Positions 1 through 10,771 of a stretch of DNA of 64,000 nt are shown in pieces. Position 1 is the first letter of the stretch. Every line of letters starts with the position of its first letter. The DNA is from Solenopsis invicta. Its lineage: Eukaryota; Arthropoda; Insecta; Hymenoptera; Formicidae. The notes under the pieces were generated by a model. The model saw only the letters and a program-made list of their open reading frames with translations, made no database searches and had not been told where the DNA came from. The stretch lies in assembly GCF_016802725.1 (NCBI RefSeq), contig NC_052668.1:8898001-8962000 (forward strand), in the 5' to 3' direction. Both the position numbers and the translations under genes were made by a program.

Positions 1-1
1 A

Positions 2-1447
2 CGTCAGCAGTTGAATGCCTTGTTATTGAAAGGAGGTTTTCACCTTCGTAAATGGACGTCAAACTATGACGAATTGTTGTCGGAGATACCAGTGTCGGAT
101 CGACTGGAGGACAATAGTGTCGAATTTGACGAGGACTCCTCCTTCAAGATTTTAGGAATTTCGTGGAGTCCTATACTTGATCGATTCCATTTCAGGATAC
201 AAATTCCGGAGTTTCCAGTGATCTCGAAACGTAGCGTGCTATCCGCCATTTCGCGATTCTTTGATCCACTGGGTTGGATTGCCCCTGTGGTAATCACCGC
301 TAAAATTTTCATGCAGGAACTATGGCTGCGTAAGGTTGATTGGGATAGCCCGCTCTCGAGTGATCTAGAGGAACGATGGACTGAGTATTCTCACAGTCTG
401 ACAGATCTCAAAGAGATTTCAATCCCAAGGTGGACGAATCAAAGCAACTCCGATCTGGGTATCGAGTTGCATGGATTTGCGGATGCTTCAACACGGGCCT
501 ATGCGGCCGTTGTATACATTCGCATTATTCACACTCGAAGCAGCTTTGGAGTAACACTCTTAGCCTGTAAATCTAAGGTCGCTCCTATTAAAACAATTAG
601 CGTTCCCAGGTTAGAGCTGTGTGCAGCTACCTTACTAGCTCGTTTTCTTAAAAATATTGTTAGTACTTTAAGGTTAAGTTCAGTACCAGTATACTGCTGG
701 TCAGATTCCATGATCACACTTGCTTGGATTAAGCAGCACCCCAATACCTGGAAGACTTTCATATCCAATAAGGTATCAGAAATCCAGACAAGCTTGCCGC
801 AAGCTCAGTGGCTATTTGTCGGGTCTAAAGAAAATCCCGCAGACTGTGCATCGCGCGGCATCAGCGTTCAGGAGTTGAAGTCGCACTCGTTGTGGTGGAG
901 TGGGCCTCAATGGCTGCAGTCACCCTCGACTGTGTGGTCGGAACAGCCCTCCTCCCTTCGATCGGACGGAAACATGGAACGACGTAGCGTTCCGGTTTAT
1001 TTAGCTCAGCGGGGCGCGGCAGGGTGGGATCTTTCCGAGCAAGTTTCCAGTTGGCCTAAGTTGTTGCGGATCACGGCCTATTGCCTATTGTTCGTTCATA
1101 AGGTTCGACAACGCCTTAGAAGGGCGGATAGTGATCAATTAGGTACGTTATATGTATTGAGTGACGCTATCAGACAGGCTCGTAGTTTTTGGATTGCGTA
1201 CGTACAAAAGATTAACTTTTCGAATGAGATCCAGGCAATAAAGCGTGGTGAGGGCCCGTCTAAATCTAGTCCCTTGAAAAATCTAAACCCGTTTTTGGAC
1301 ACGAAGGATAACCTTCGTGTCGGGGGACGTCTCTGCCGGGCGTCCCTCTCTTACGATGAGAGACATCCCATCATACTACCGAAGCATCGCATATCGGAGC
1401 TGATTGTTGCGCAGGCACACGATCGAACGCTTCACGGACACAGTTGA
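2..1447 (+). pseudogene. BEL/Pao pol fragment: RT C-terminus and RNase H
   Basis: The open frame runs in from the left edge without a start codon. It carries the conserved BEL post-RT block (SAISRFFDPLGWIAPVVI), then an RNase H domain: HGFADAS with the first acidic residue, VPRLELCAA with the glutamate, CWSDSMI with the second aspartate, and NPADCASRG near the end. The frame stops at 1445-1447, exactly where BEL proteins normally continue into the zinc-binding head of the integrase. Integrase coding resumes in another frame from 1444. The simplest reading is a small indel just before the stop. The Pao-type order of RT, RNase H and integrase makes the family assignment firm. Confidence 0.85.
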
Positions 1448-2532
1448 CGTTAGGAGTTTTACGCCAACAGTACTGGATTCTAAATGCTAGAAACCTTGTA
1501 AAACATCACATTCACAGGTGTGTTGTTTGTGTCCGCCACAGAGCTATTCCGATATTGCAGCAAATGGGTGATCTGCCGGACGTTCGAATAAACCCTTCTC
1601 GTCCGTTTCAACATACCGGCGTAGACTATGCCGGTCCTTTTCATGTCCTTCCGATAGTAGGACGTGGCCAGCGGACACACAAGGTTTATGTGGTTGTGTT
1701 CGTTTGTTTGGCCACTAGGGCCATACACTTGGAACTGGCCAATGATTATACCAGCGATGGGTTTTTGGCCGCATTTAGAAGATTCACCTCTCGTAGGGGT
1801 CTTCCGGTCTCATTATTCAGTGATAATGGGACCAATTTTCAGGGTGCCGAAAAGGAATTGCGCAATGCGTTCAGAACTCTGTCGCGTGATCCTGATCTCG
1901 TCGCGTATTTAGCCTCCGACGGCATCACTTGGAAATTTATACCGCCCTCCGCCCCACATTTTGGAGGAATGTGGGAAGCGGGCGTAAAGTCCGTTAAGCA
2001 CCATTTACGACGTGTAATTGGTGCTCACACGCTTTCAAATGAGGAGTTCACTACATTACTAACTCAAGTGGAGTCATGTCTAAATTCTAGACCTATAGCT
2101 CCCTTGTCCGATGATCCCTCCGATCTCTCACCTTTGACTCCGGCCCATTTCTTAATAGGTACCTCGCTGATTGCGACGCCTGAGGAGTCCGTATTGGATT
2201 TGAGGGAAACGCGACTCAATCGTTGGCAGCGTGTACAGCGGATGCACGAGCAGTTTTGGCGGATATGGTCGCGAGATTATCTCCACATGTTACAGCAGCG
2301 CTATAAGTGGCGTCAGAAATCAACTAGTTTGAAAGTCGATGATTTAGTATTAGTTCAAAACCCGTTGCTACCGCCGACGAAATGGGAGCTTGGGAGAGTA
2401 GTAAAAATCTATCCTGACCCTCAAGGTCTCGTTAGGGTAGTGGATGTAAGGACGCTTTCGAACACAAGAAGGCGTGCCGTAAACCGGCTATGCAAGCTTC
2501 CTATCGAAATTAATGCGGGGTTGCCGCAGTAG
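1444..2532 (+). pseudogene. BEL/Pao integrase and C-terminal DUF5641-like domain
   Basis: This is the continuation of the pol frame after the break at about 1440. It begins TLGVLRQQYWI and carries an HHCC zinc head (KHHIHRCVVC). The integrase core has aspartates in DYAGPF and LFSDNGTNF and the glutamate in GGMWEAGVKSVK. The C-terminal part (RWQRVQRMHEQFW, then KWELGRVVKIYPDPQG) is the domain typical of insect BEL elements. No further stop occurs until 2530-2532. A product would need the frameshift to be bypassed, so I treat it as part of a pseudogene. Confidence 0.85.
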
Positions 2533-2553
2533 AGCTCCCATGGCGGGCGGCGA

Positions 2554-3163
2554 TAACATCTCAATTTGTTTATCTCATGCGTTGTAACTAATCTTTATAT
2601 TCACAGTTCATTGCGTCGTTATTAATTTGTATTATTGTTTAGCTTTATCAACTAATATTACTACACTAAGTTCTATAAGGCGTGATGCTTGGTCTCCCGG
2701 GTACATCATCGTTTCGTACTATCAGTACGAGGCGAGCGGCATGTTTGGGAACAGCGTAATACGCGAACGCGAGTCACCCGCTACATGCGAGCGATCGATA
2801 TCGATCCTTTATCACGCGAGGGCACCACCTTACGACGGTGTCCTGCGCAAGCCCCTTCTGGGCGTCCGGGAGCGCTCGAGCGGAAGCAGGCGTTTTTACC
2901 TCTGAGATATAGAGATTCGCTAGACTCCTAGTCGTACGGCCATGACTACCGGTTAATTAAATCTATAATCTCATTTTAAACTCACACGACCGTGTCTGTC
3001 GGTGTACCAAGTATCTCAGAGTACTTCCTTTAAAACTGTGCCTGTAGTGTCTAAGTGGCATTAAAGCAATTTGTGAACTTTAACGGTTTGTGTATTTCAT
3101 TGCTCCGATTCTCACAGTCCAAAATCCTTCAATTACGCGACGATTAAGTGCGCACTCCTAACA
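2554..3163 (+). repeat. Probable 3' LTR of the BEL element
   Basis: Non-coding sequence follows the pol stop codon and a purine-rich run (GGCGGGCGGCGA at 2542-2553) that fits a polypurine tract. The right end is set at ...CTCCTAACA (3163), where P-element-like sequence starts. An ATTAAA near 3060 could serve for polyadenylation. The left boundary is tentative because the matching 5' LTR is outside the window. Short ORFs here have no recognisable domains. Confidence 0.5.
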
Positions 3164-4500
3164 AAAATACAGTCACATATGCCGTGTTTAACGGAAATTT
3201 TTGATACAAGTTTTTTTAATGTTTCTAAACTAGGCAAACAAAATATATTACATAAAAACTACACTTTAGGACTTCTTCTAGATAATGCTAAAGCAAAGGC
3301 TTTATTTTTCAACGAATATCTTCGTCTGTACTTACTTTGTTTAAAATTAATAATATTTGATTTCGTAAATCGTTTCATTGTATCCGGCATTTCATTGATA
3401 GTTTTACTGTAGTCACTATTTATTAAGTGCTCAGCTTCTTTTAATCGTTCACGTAGAGTCTCTTTTTGCTTAGCTTGTTGCACTGTTCTTGTCAAAGAAA
3501 TTAATCTGCTGTATAATTGCGCTTCTTTTGAATTTAATTCTGAACTTCGATTAACATTAAAAAGAATAAGATCTGCAACAGGAATAGAAATAGGAAGATA
3601 ATTCAGAAATAGGAAATATAAAAATATAGCGTTTGTATTTTATAAATTTTCTTTTATAATTTCTAATATTACTTCTTTTTCTCCTCAATACTAGCATATT
3701 AGATTTTAAATTATTTTTTTGTTTAGAGTTTTGTTGTATAACATTTGACTGTACAAGGCACGGAAGTTGTAATGCATCTGAGTCGATAGATTGTGATGTA
3801 TTTTCTTCATTTTCTCGCATAGCCTGGTCGATAGATTGCGACATATTATTGTCTCCATTTTCTTGCGTAGCCTAGTCGATAGATTGTGACATACTATTGT
3901 CTCTATTTTCTTGCGTAGCCTGGTCGATAGATTGTGACATACTGTTGTCTCTATTTTCTTGCGTAGCCATTGCTGTAGGCTCAACATCTTGTATGTTTCT
4001 CGCAAGTTCTAGAACATATAAATTAATATCTTTATAAAATCTCTATTTGTAAACACATAAGATTTAATACGTATACTATTCTAAATTATATAAATATACC
4101 TATCGACTTTTCTATTATTGATACAATCTGTCTATTACTGCTTGAATCTACCTCTTTTATTAATCCATAATTGGATGCATCAATAGAAGCTGAAAATATT
4201 CAAAATATTAAAATATGTTATATACACATATAATCTATTAATACATATATAAATATGTAAATACCTGGCAGATATAATGTTGGTATGATTGTTCGAGATA
4301 GTTGTTTAGACAATTTATATTTGTCTTCGAAATAAGCACTACATACCACCTTTTCTTTTAATTTGTTAAAAGGTATATTCAGTAAATTACTATTCCCGCA
4401 TACAGATGACCACTCAATGCAACGACTTAGATTTGGTAGGAAGTGATACATTTTTTCTTGATTACAAAAAGTACATTCTGATACTACACATTTCTTCTTT
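3164..4500 (-). pseudogene. P-element-like THAP transposase relic, N-terminal part
   Basis: On the minus strand the relic starts near 4490 with a THAP zinc-finger region: CVVSEC as the first pair, NQEKMYHFLPN, a tryptophan in CIEWSSVC, VCSAYF as the second pair, and IIPTLYLPG closing the fold. The usual C-x2-H reads C-x2-Y, so a zinc ligand seems lost, and I see no clear ATG. A putative intron follows (donor after LPG, near 4263). A small exon comes next, then an exon at about 4004 with 48-bp repeats and an in-frame stop. The last recognisable block (LKNKAFALALSRRSPKV, ~3260-3330) is the P-transposase segment after the coiled coil. It breaks by frameshift and is cut off at 3164 by the BEL LTR. 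Confidence 0.65.
3784..3968 (-). repeat. Four-copy 45-48-bp coding minisatellite in the THAP relic
   Basis: Units start at 3784, 3829, 3877 and 3925. Three are 48 bp (or nearly so) and the first is 45 bp. Read on the minus strand each encodes a version of ATQENRDNSMSQSIDQ. One unit has TAG in place of CAG at the final glutamine. The period is a multiple of three, so the repeat grew within coding sequence. Confidence 0.8.
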
Positions 4501-5215
4501 TGGGCCGTGTTTATTAAACAATAACATATTATTAGTGCATATTAATTCAATGATTATGCTAATGAACTGCGCAAAACTGCGTAACGATCAGTAACGAAAC
4601 GACTGGAAACTGTTGAAACCGACTACGACCAAATGTGATCATATGTGATCCAAACTCAACCAAAAAGTACACCATTTTTGACTCTAGTAATGCCATCTAC
4701 CAACGCGGCGCTAAGTTATTAACGTATCAATTATTTTTCTCTCAGTTTGGAGTCCCTGGTTTTTAAACAAAAAAATCACGTTTTGTTCTTTTGAAAAAGA
4801 AATATGATTTTTATCAACCTTGAAAGTAATTAGAGACACAGTTATAATTTATAGTTTTTTTTAAATAACTAGTTATAATTACTAAAAGATAATTACAAAA
4901 AAAAATACAAAAAAATTGTGCTCTGGTGAAAAAATTCTTATATATTTTTAAGTATATTTGTATTTTAAAAAATATTTTGAAGAATGTATTTATAAAAAAA
5001 TAATATTTATTTTTCTTATATTTTCTACACAAAATACTTATTTCAAATAATATTTTTTATTTGTTTTTTGTTTATGGATTTTATTTATGGATTTTTTATT
5101 TATGGTATTCTTTAAATAAATATTTTTATTAAATATATTTCAATTGTTGCCTAACACTGTCTATTTACATATTATTTACATATCTTAATTTTCATTTATT
5201 ATTTATATATTACAG
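4501..5215. other. Intronic or intergenic AT-rich sequence
   Basis: The first 120 bp probably belong to the 5' end of the P-like relic. The rest is AT-rich with T-runs and no ORF with a recognisable domain. It ends in the pyrimidine-rich acceptor ...atattacag of the first visible Exo70 exon. Confidence 0.5.
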
Positions 5216-5754
5216 ACATAGAGAAGACCTTAAGCGTGCTAGATCATGCTATTGGATACTACGGTGTATGTCAAGAAGTTGAAGCCGTAGTGCGCGCCGA
5301 GCCGAGTGGGCCTAGTGGTCTGGATGGCTTTCTCGAGGCTATGAATCGATTGTATAACGCTCAGCGATACTTTCAGAAGAACAATCCCAGCTCCGTCGAG
5401 TTGCAAAACGTCACAGGTCTTTTTTCAATCGGCCTAGAATCGCTTTACGCTGAGTTCCATGATATTCTCAATCGTCAAAGTAGACCCATCTTGCCTATCG
5501 TGCTTTTGGATTTGATCGGCTCCGATGAAGATACCAGTAGCGAAGACGCGCCGCAGTCCCTGTGCCAATTGCCCGAAAGCGTTATGAGCGATTTACTAAA
5601 GATTGCCGGATGGCTGGAAGAGAGAGGCCATCGTAGACACACAAAAATCTACGCCTCTGTACGTTCCGCCATTGTCTTGAGATCTCTGCTACTGCTCAAA
5701 GAACATCAGAGGAGTGCCAGCGGTGGTAGCACTCATGGTGGAAGTCCAATGCCT
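5216..5754 (+). CDS. Exo70: Exo70 (EXOC7) internal exon, first visible
   Basis: This exon encodes the N-terminal third of the Exo70 rod. Exo70 is an exocyst subunit that binds PI(4,5)P2 and Rho-family GTPases and tethers secretory vesicles to the plasma membrane. The translation begins (G)DIEKTLSVLDHAIGYY, the conserved Exo70 block in which metazoan proteins read EKTLSxLDHxIxYY. It continues through RYFQKNNPSSVEL, a PILPIVLLDLI strand and a GWLEERGHRRHTKIYASVR helix, and ends in a low-complexity SGGSTHGGSPMP linker. The acceptor AG is at 5214-5215 and the donor GTAAAT at 5755. The exon enters with two bases of a split codon and leaves in phase 0, which matches the next exon. No in-frame stop. 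Upstream exons lie left of the window. Confidence 0.93.
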
Positions 5755-5997
5755 GTAAATACTTATACACATACAATGTTATTATCTATATAAAATTATC
5801 TAGATAAAGAAATATTTATTTTATTTTTATCTAGATTATTATAACGTATATCTTCATCTTTATTTTAGGTAAAAGAAATGTTGTCTTTCAAATTATCTAA
5901 CAATAAGATAATGTAAACAGTTACAAAAATGAAGTATTGTTCTTAAATTTCAAGTTATCATTTATCCTAACAAGAGAATTTTTTAAAGTAATAATAA
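5755..5997. other. Start of Exo70 intron (AT-rich)
   Basis: Intron sequence with several TTATCTAGAT-like words, also found at 6470-6500. No ORF or element can be defined. Confidence 0.5.
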
Positions 5998-6000
5998 CAG

Positions 6001-6097
6001 GGTTGCGTTCCGAAATTCATTTCCAGTACTGAAAATCTATAGTATAGGTAATGAGAATTACAGATTTTTAGTATTGGCAGTATGTTGGAACGCAACC
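6001..6097. mobile_element. 97-bp MITE with GGTTGCGTTCC termini
   Basis: The terminal inverted repeats GGTTGCGTTCC (6001-6011) and GGAACGCAACC (6087-6097) are flanked by CAG on both sides (5998-6000 and 6098-6100), a 3-bp target duplication. The core folds through ACTGAAAATCTATAG and a partner. A similar core recurs at 56858-56915. Confidence 0.75.
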
Positions 6098-6508
6098 CAG
6101 ATTGCGCAGTAATAGTGTAATATGAAAATTGCCTAAAACTATAAATTTGTAAACTTACAAGAAATTTTGTTAGTTATTATGTAATGAGTCGGATATTCTT
6201 TCTACTTTTTAATTTTGATTTTTATTTGATTCCAAAAATGAATATTTTTTATGAGATTAAACTAATTAAAGAATTATTGTTTTTAAGAAATAAAGAGTTA
6301 GAAATAAAAATATGAATATATTTTCATAATTTTTGTAGCATGAATTATTTTGTTCAATAGCGATATAGTTTAAAAATGTATTTAGATAAAACTATATATA
6401 AATTTATCTTTTATCTATATAAATTAAAATTACATTATCTTTATCTGATTTAAGATACATTTACATATAATTTACCTTACTTTATCTAGATCATTTTAAA
6501 TTATCTAA
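6098..6508. other. AT-rich intron sequence
   Basis: No ORF, element boundary or tandem repeat is evident apart from TTATCTA-type words near 6390-6500. It ends in TAA, the target duplication of the next element. Confidence 0.45.
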
Positions 6509-7016
6509 CAAGGAGGTGCTACGAATTGTGAAATACGAAATCAGATGAGCCATAGTTTTTTTCGAAAGGGAGGGTCGAGGATATAAAATGTTAGAGCGTT
6601 TGAGTGCATGAGCCTTTGTTTCAGAAAAATTTGCATGTAAAGTTTGGCATTTGCTGCGCGATACGTTAAGTACTCTAGCGCGGTAAATTAAAGCGTAAAG
6701 CGCGGTGACTGAGGAGACTAAGGCGCGCGCTTTCTATTGTGGCCTCGGCGGCCGCGTGAAGAGAGGTGTTTGAAACCTCGCAGTGCCAATTTTTTTTTTA
6801 ATAATAGCTACATTTATTAATTGTAATTAATTTTTATTATTTTTAGCAAGATATTAACCGTTATATATTATTGGTTATATGAAACAAAATGTAATAATCA
6901 GAAAGTTTGCATATTTATTCAAGTTTATTTATTTTTATTTATTATACAATTCTGACATTACTGTACAATGTTGTGGGTGAAAATTTACATAAAAGCATTG
7001 GAAATATTTGTGTATA

Positions 7017-8927
7017 GGGGAGACCGGGGCAAATCGTTAGACGGGGTAATTCGATAATTGGAAATATCTTTTTATGGGTGCATATTAAAAATTTACTTTA
7101 AATACTGTAAACACATCCTAATGTAACGATGTTGTTAACAAAGATTTGTTGGTAACGGCGTCATATTGAAGTCATAGTAGTGAAAAATGTGTTTTGTGAC
7201 AGTCGAAGTAATTTTTGATAGTCGGCGTTTCTTCGAAATTTAAATAAGATAATAAGGTTTTTTTGAAAACTTTGAATGTATCGTGTCCAGTTGAACGTAT
7301 TTGAAACATTTTGTGTTTACTTTTTGCTGTGTGATGTCTATTTTTGTCGATCATACGCAATAATGCGCACAATTGATGTTGGGGCTATTCGTAATACCGA
7401 GCACCGGGGCGATTCGTTAATACTGATTGCAGCGCCTAACCTAAGTTAGGTAACCCTAACCCTTCGGCTGTGTTACGAACGTCTGCGCTACGCAGAGTTA
7501 AACATTGAGGTAAAGTTCTTCATTGATTTAGTTCAGTGCTGTCAGCTACTTGCAACTTTCGGCCGAATTTTTCGACGCACGCCTATTGCTCCTCTCCCAC
7601 CGCTCACGCCTTAGCAACGGCGCCGCCGGACGGCGTAACTAAGGATCGCGACACATCGTCTCAGGACAGTGCGTAATACAAAAGTTATAAGATCATGAGC
7701 ACTGGTGCAAACGTTTTCTTTTTTAATATCAAATATTTTATCTCTCATAAATTCATATGAACAGTTTAGAAAATAGAATAAATTAATTTATTATTTCTGC
7801 AAATATTCTTTCTTTTCTTTTTTTTGCTTTAATATCTGTAAATATTTACACTTTTTTTACGCAAATTATTTTCTTATTCTTTCTTAATGAAATAAGCTTT
7901 ACTAGAGAAACTACTTTACAAAAAATGCTTCAATAATAGAGTGATTCGGACACCTGTTATTTAGTTTGGTATAATTATATATTATAATTAGTTTTATATA
8001 CATATAATGATTTTAAATAAACCAATATAATTGAAAAGGTACTTTAAAAACTTTGAATCTTAAATAATAAGTAAATTGCACAAATTTTTAATTTTACAGT
8101 ACACATACGTTATAATATACGTAATAATAGTATAATAATAATTATTTAATTCTGTAATAATAAAATATTACTTAAATGTAATTATTAAAATATAAAAAAA
8201 AAATTTCAATAACTTTTGTAGAATTATTAGACATTAAATAATTAGACTATTTTATGGCTCATGATCATATAACTTTTGTATTACGCACGGTCCTGAGACG
8301 ATGTGTCGCGCTCCTTAGTTACGCCGTCCGGCGGCGCCGTTGCTAAGGCGCGAGCGGTGGGAGGTGAGCAATAAACGTGCGTCAAAAAATCCGGCCGAAA
8401 TTTGCAAGTAGCTGACAGCACTAATTTAGTTCAAACTTGATAATATTGTATCTTTTAGTACATAGAACATGAATATGAATATAAAATCGTCGCTCTTAAG
8501 CAGGTAAAAAGTTATAAAGCGTTAAAGATTGACACTTGTGAGGTTAGGAAATCTGTCATACCGATGGCATAAAAGAACATGCGAGCGTGTATGTTTGCAT
8601 TTGTTTTTTGTATATCTACATTCTTTTTTAAATAAAAGAAAGTCTTAACAACAGCTTTTTTACAGACTTTCAACTTAAAATACAAATTTTGGAATATTCC
8701 CGGACTAGTTACGAATTACCCCGGGCTTGGGGCTATTCTTAATTCTTGACATTGGTCGACATTTTTATATGTACTTTAAAGCAAGTACATTTGCATGTTC
8801 TATTTATATCGGCATTGTGAAGGGGAAGGTTCAATCTTTCAAACCGGCTCTTTTTTTTTTTTTTTTTTTTTTAGGGCTCAGGCGACACAAAAGAAGAAAA
8901 GGTCTAACGATTTGCCCCGGTCTCCCC
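7017..8927. mobile_element. Non-autonomous TIR element with 6-bp target duplication
   Basis: The ends GGGGAGACCGGGGCAAATCG (7017) and its inverse (to 8927) form TIRs of about 26 bp. Both flanks are TGTATA (7011-7016 and 8928-8933), a 6-bp duplication. Variants of GGGGCNATTCGTNA recur near both ends (about 7024, 7043, 7380, 7405, 8705, 8730, 8907), resembling subterminal transposase sites. No transposase ORF. I cannot place it in a superfamily: 6 bp is not the usual length for mariner, hAT, P or Mutator elements. It sits in the centre of the 6509-12770 element and holds a hAT-like insert. Confidence 0.75.
7534..8423. mobile_element. hAT-type non-autonomous element with ~165-bp TIRs
   Basis: The termini are CAGTGCTGTCAGC at the left and its inverse ending ...CAGCACTA at the right, fitting the hAT YARNG rule. 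An 8-bp duplication ATTTAGTT lies at 7526-7533 and 8424-8431. The arms (about 7534-7700 and 8254-8423) are GC-rich and closely matched; the centre is AT-rich and non-coding. Confidence 0.8.
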
Positions 8928-9159
8928 TGTATATTATTTTGAGGCATGAGACCCAAATAAAATGAATCTTTTGTATCTGCATTAGAAAAGATTCTGAATC
9001 AGGTATGTGTTTTCATGTCAGCACATGCGCAAAGATTGTAACTTGAAAAATCTGTTAGAACTACACATCGTTCTCTTTGTGAGTATGCTTACGAGTATCG
9101 ATCAGGAAAGCAGTCTCCATTTATTCTTTTTATTACATAATGATTTTATACATTGTAAA

Positions 9160-9164
<5 letters not shown>

Positions 9165-9212
<48 letters not shown>
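9165..9212. repeat. (GT)24 microsatellite
   Basis: Uninterrupted GT dinucleotides for 48 bp. The CV and TH repeats read from it in other frames are not proteins. Confidence 0.98.
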
Positions 9213-9218
<6 letters not shown>

Positions 9219-9407
9219 CAAATATTCCAATGCTTTTACGTAAATTTTTACCCACAACATTGTACAGCAATGTCAGAATTGTATAATGAATAAAAATAAA
9301 TAAACTTGAATAAATATACAAACTTCACGATTATTGCATTTTGTTTTATGTAACGAATAATATATAACGATTAATATCTTGCTAAAAATAATAAAAATTA
9401 ATTATTA

Positions 9408-10688
9408 GGGGTATAAATAAGTTTCCGCCGTTTCACAAAAAAAAGCGCCACTAGTATGTTATGGTTGAAATTCTCGGTTGTAAAACGTTATATCGTAAGG
9501 TTGGACATCTGGCAACAACATAACCTTAAAATATTAGCGATTTTGTATCAGCATCATATATCTTTTTTCGTGCGAAAATGTCGAGTTTTGAGCCGAATAA
9601 ACGTCATTTGCGGGAGCTTTTGATTTACTTCTTTAATTTGAAGAAATCTGCAGCCGAGGCGCATCGATTGCTTGTAGAAGCATATGGTGAGGCTGCCTTA
9701 AGTGAGAGAAGTTGCCGTGAGTGGTTTCACAAGTTTAAGAACGGTGAATTTGACGTCGAAGACAAAGAACGTATCGTAAGGCCGAAAATGTACGAAGACG
9801 CGGAATTAGAAACATTATTAGATGAAGATTCGTGCCAAACGCAAGAAGCACTTGCACTTACATTAGGAGTGACTCAACCAGCAATTTCACATCGCTTAAA
9901 ATCATTGGGAATGATTCAAAAACAAGAAAACTGGGTTCCATATGAACTGAAGCCGAGAAACGTTGAACGTCGATTTTTTACATGTGAAATGCTGCTTGCC
10001 AGGCATAAACGAAAGGGTTTTTTGCATCGTATAGTCTGGTGATGAAAAATGGATCCACTACGATAACCCAAAGAAGAAGAAATTATGGGGACCACCTGGC
10101 CATGCTTCAACATCGACAGCCAAGCCGAACATTCGTGGAAAAAAGCTCATGTTGTGTATTTGGTGGGATCAGCTTGGTGTCGTGTATTATGAGTTGCTCA
10201 AACCAAATGAAACCATTACTGGGGCTCTCTACCGAACTCAATTGATGAGATTGAGCCGCGTACTTAAGGAAAAACGTGCCCACTACTACTCCAGACACGA
10301 CAAAGTTATTCTTCTGCATGATAATGCTCGTCCACATGTTGCGGCGCCGGTCAAAACCTACCTAGAAACACTCAATTGGGAAGTTTTACCCCACCCGTCG
10401 TATTCACCAGACATTGCTCCTTCTGATTACTACCTGTTTCGATCGATGGCGCATGGCTTGTCTGAGCAACACTTCACATGATATGAAGATACAAAAAATT
10501 GAGTCGATTTGTGGATAGCTTCAAAAGATGAAGCATTCTTCCGACGCGGAATCCGTATGCTGCCAGAAAGATGGGAAAAAAGTAGTGGCTAGCGATGGAC
10601 AATACTTCGAATAAAACATTAGGTACCGTTCTTTCACAATAAATGCCCAATTTTTGATAAAAAAACGGCGGAAACTTATTTATACTCC
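9408..10688 (+). mobile_element. Mariner transposon, inactive copy
   Basis: TIRs GG(G/A)GTATAAATAAGTTTCC begin at 9408 and end at 10688, flanked by TA at 9406-9407 and 10689-10690. The length of 1.28 kb is usual for a full mariner. It interrupts the right arm of the 6509-12770 element and carries a broken transposase gene. Confidence 0.92.
9578..10614 (+). pseudogene. Mariner transposase (DD34D), pseudogene
   Basis: This is a DDE/D transposase that would cut and paste the surrounding mariner. The N-terminal helix-turn-helix region begins MSSFEPNKRHLRELLIYFF and includes SERSCREWFHKFKNGEF; a second helix-turn-helix block and WVPYEL follow. Losing one base near 10035 shifts the frame just before the first catalytic motif (GDEKWI). 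The remaining core has LLHDNARPH and YSPDIAPSDYYLF, with 34 residues between the second and third aspartates. A TGA at 10479-10481, another soon after, and a frame change near 10580 break the C-terminus. Length is otherwise normal, so decay is by point changes and small indels. Confidence 0.9.
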
Positions 10689-10771
10689 TAATACAATTAA
10701 TAATTGTAGCTATTATTGAAAAAAAAATTGCCACTGCGAGGTTTTGAACACCTCTCTTCGCGCGGCCGCCG

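Larger units (their letters stand above)
1..3163 (+). mobile_element. BEL/Pao LTR retrotransposon, 3' part
   Basis: The window opens inside the pol gene of a BEL/Pao element. Reverse transcriptase C-terminus, RNase H, integrase and the BEL-type C-terminal domain follow in order, then a non-coding stretch that fits the 3' LTR and ends in ...CCTAACA. The 5' LTR, gag, protease and most of the RT lie left of the window. The reading frame breaks near 1440, so this copy is probably inactive. It abuts the truncated P-element-like relic at 3164, which suggests that it inserted into that relic. Confidence 0.85.

Noticed and set aside
3164..4500. Functional THAP-domain host gene
   Set aside because: A zinc ligand is lost, there is an in-frame stop in the repeat exon, and the 3' part is cut off by the BEL LTR.
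9007..9321. ORFs over the GT tract (also 63353-63700)
   Set aside because: Dominated by dinucleotide repeats read as Cys-Val or Thr-His.
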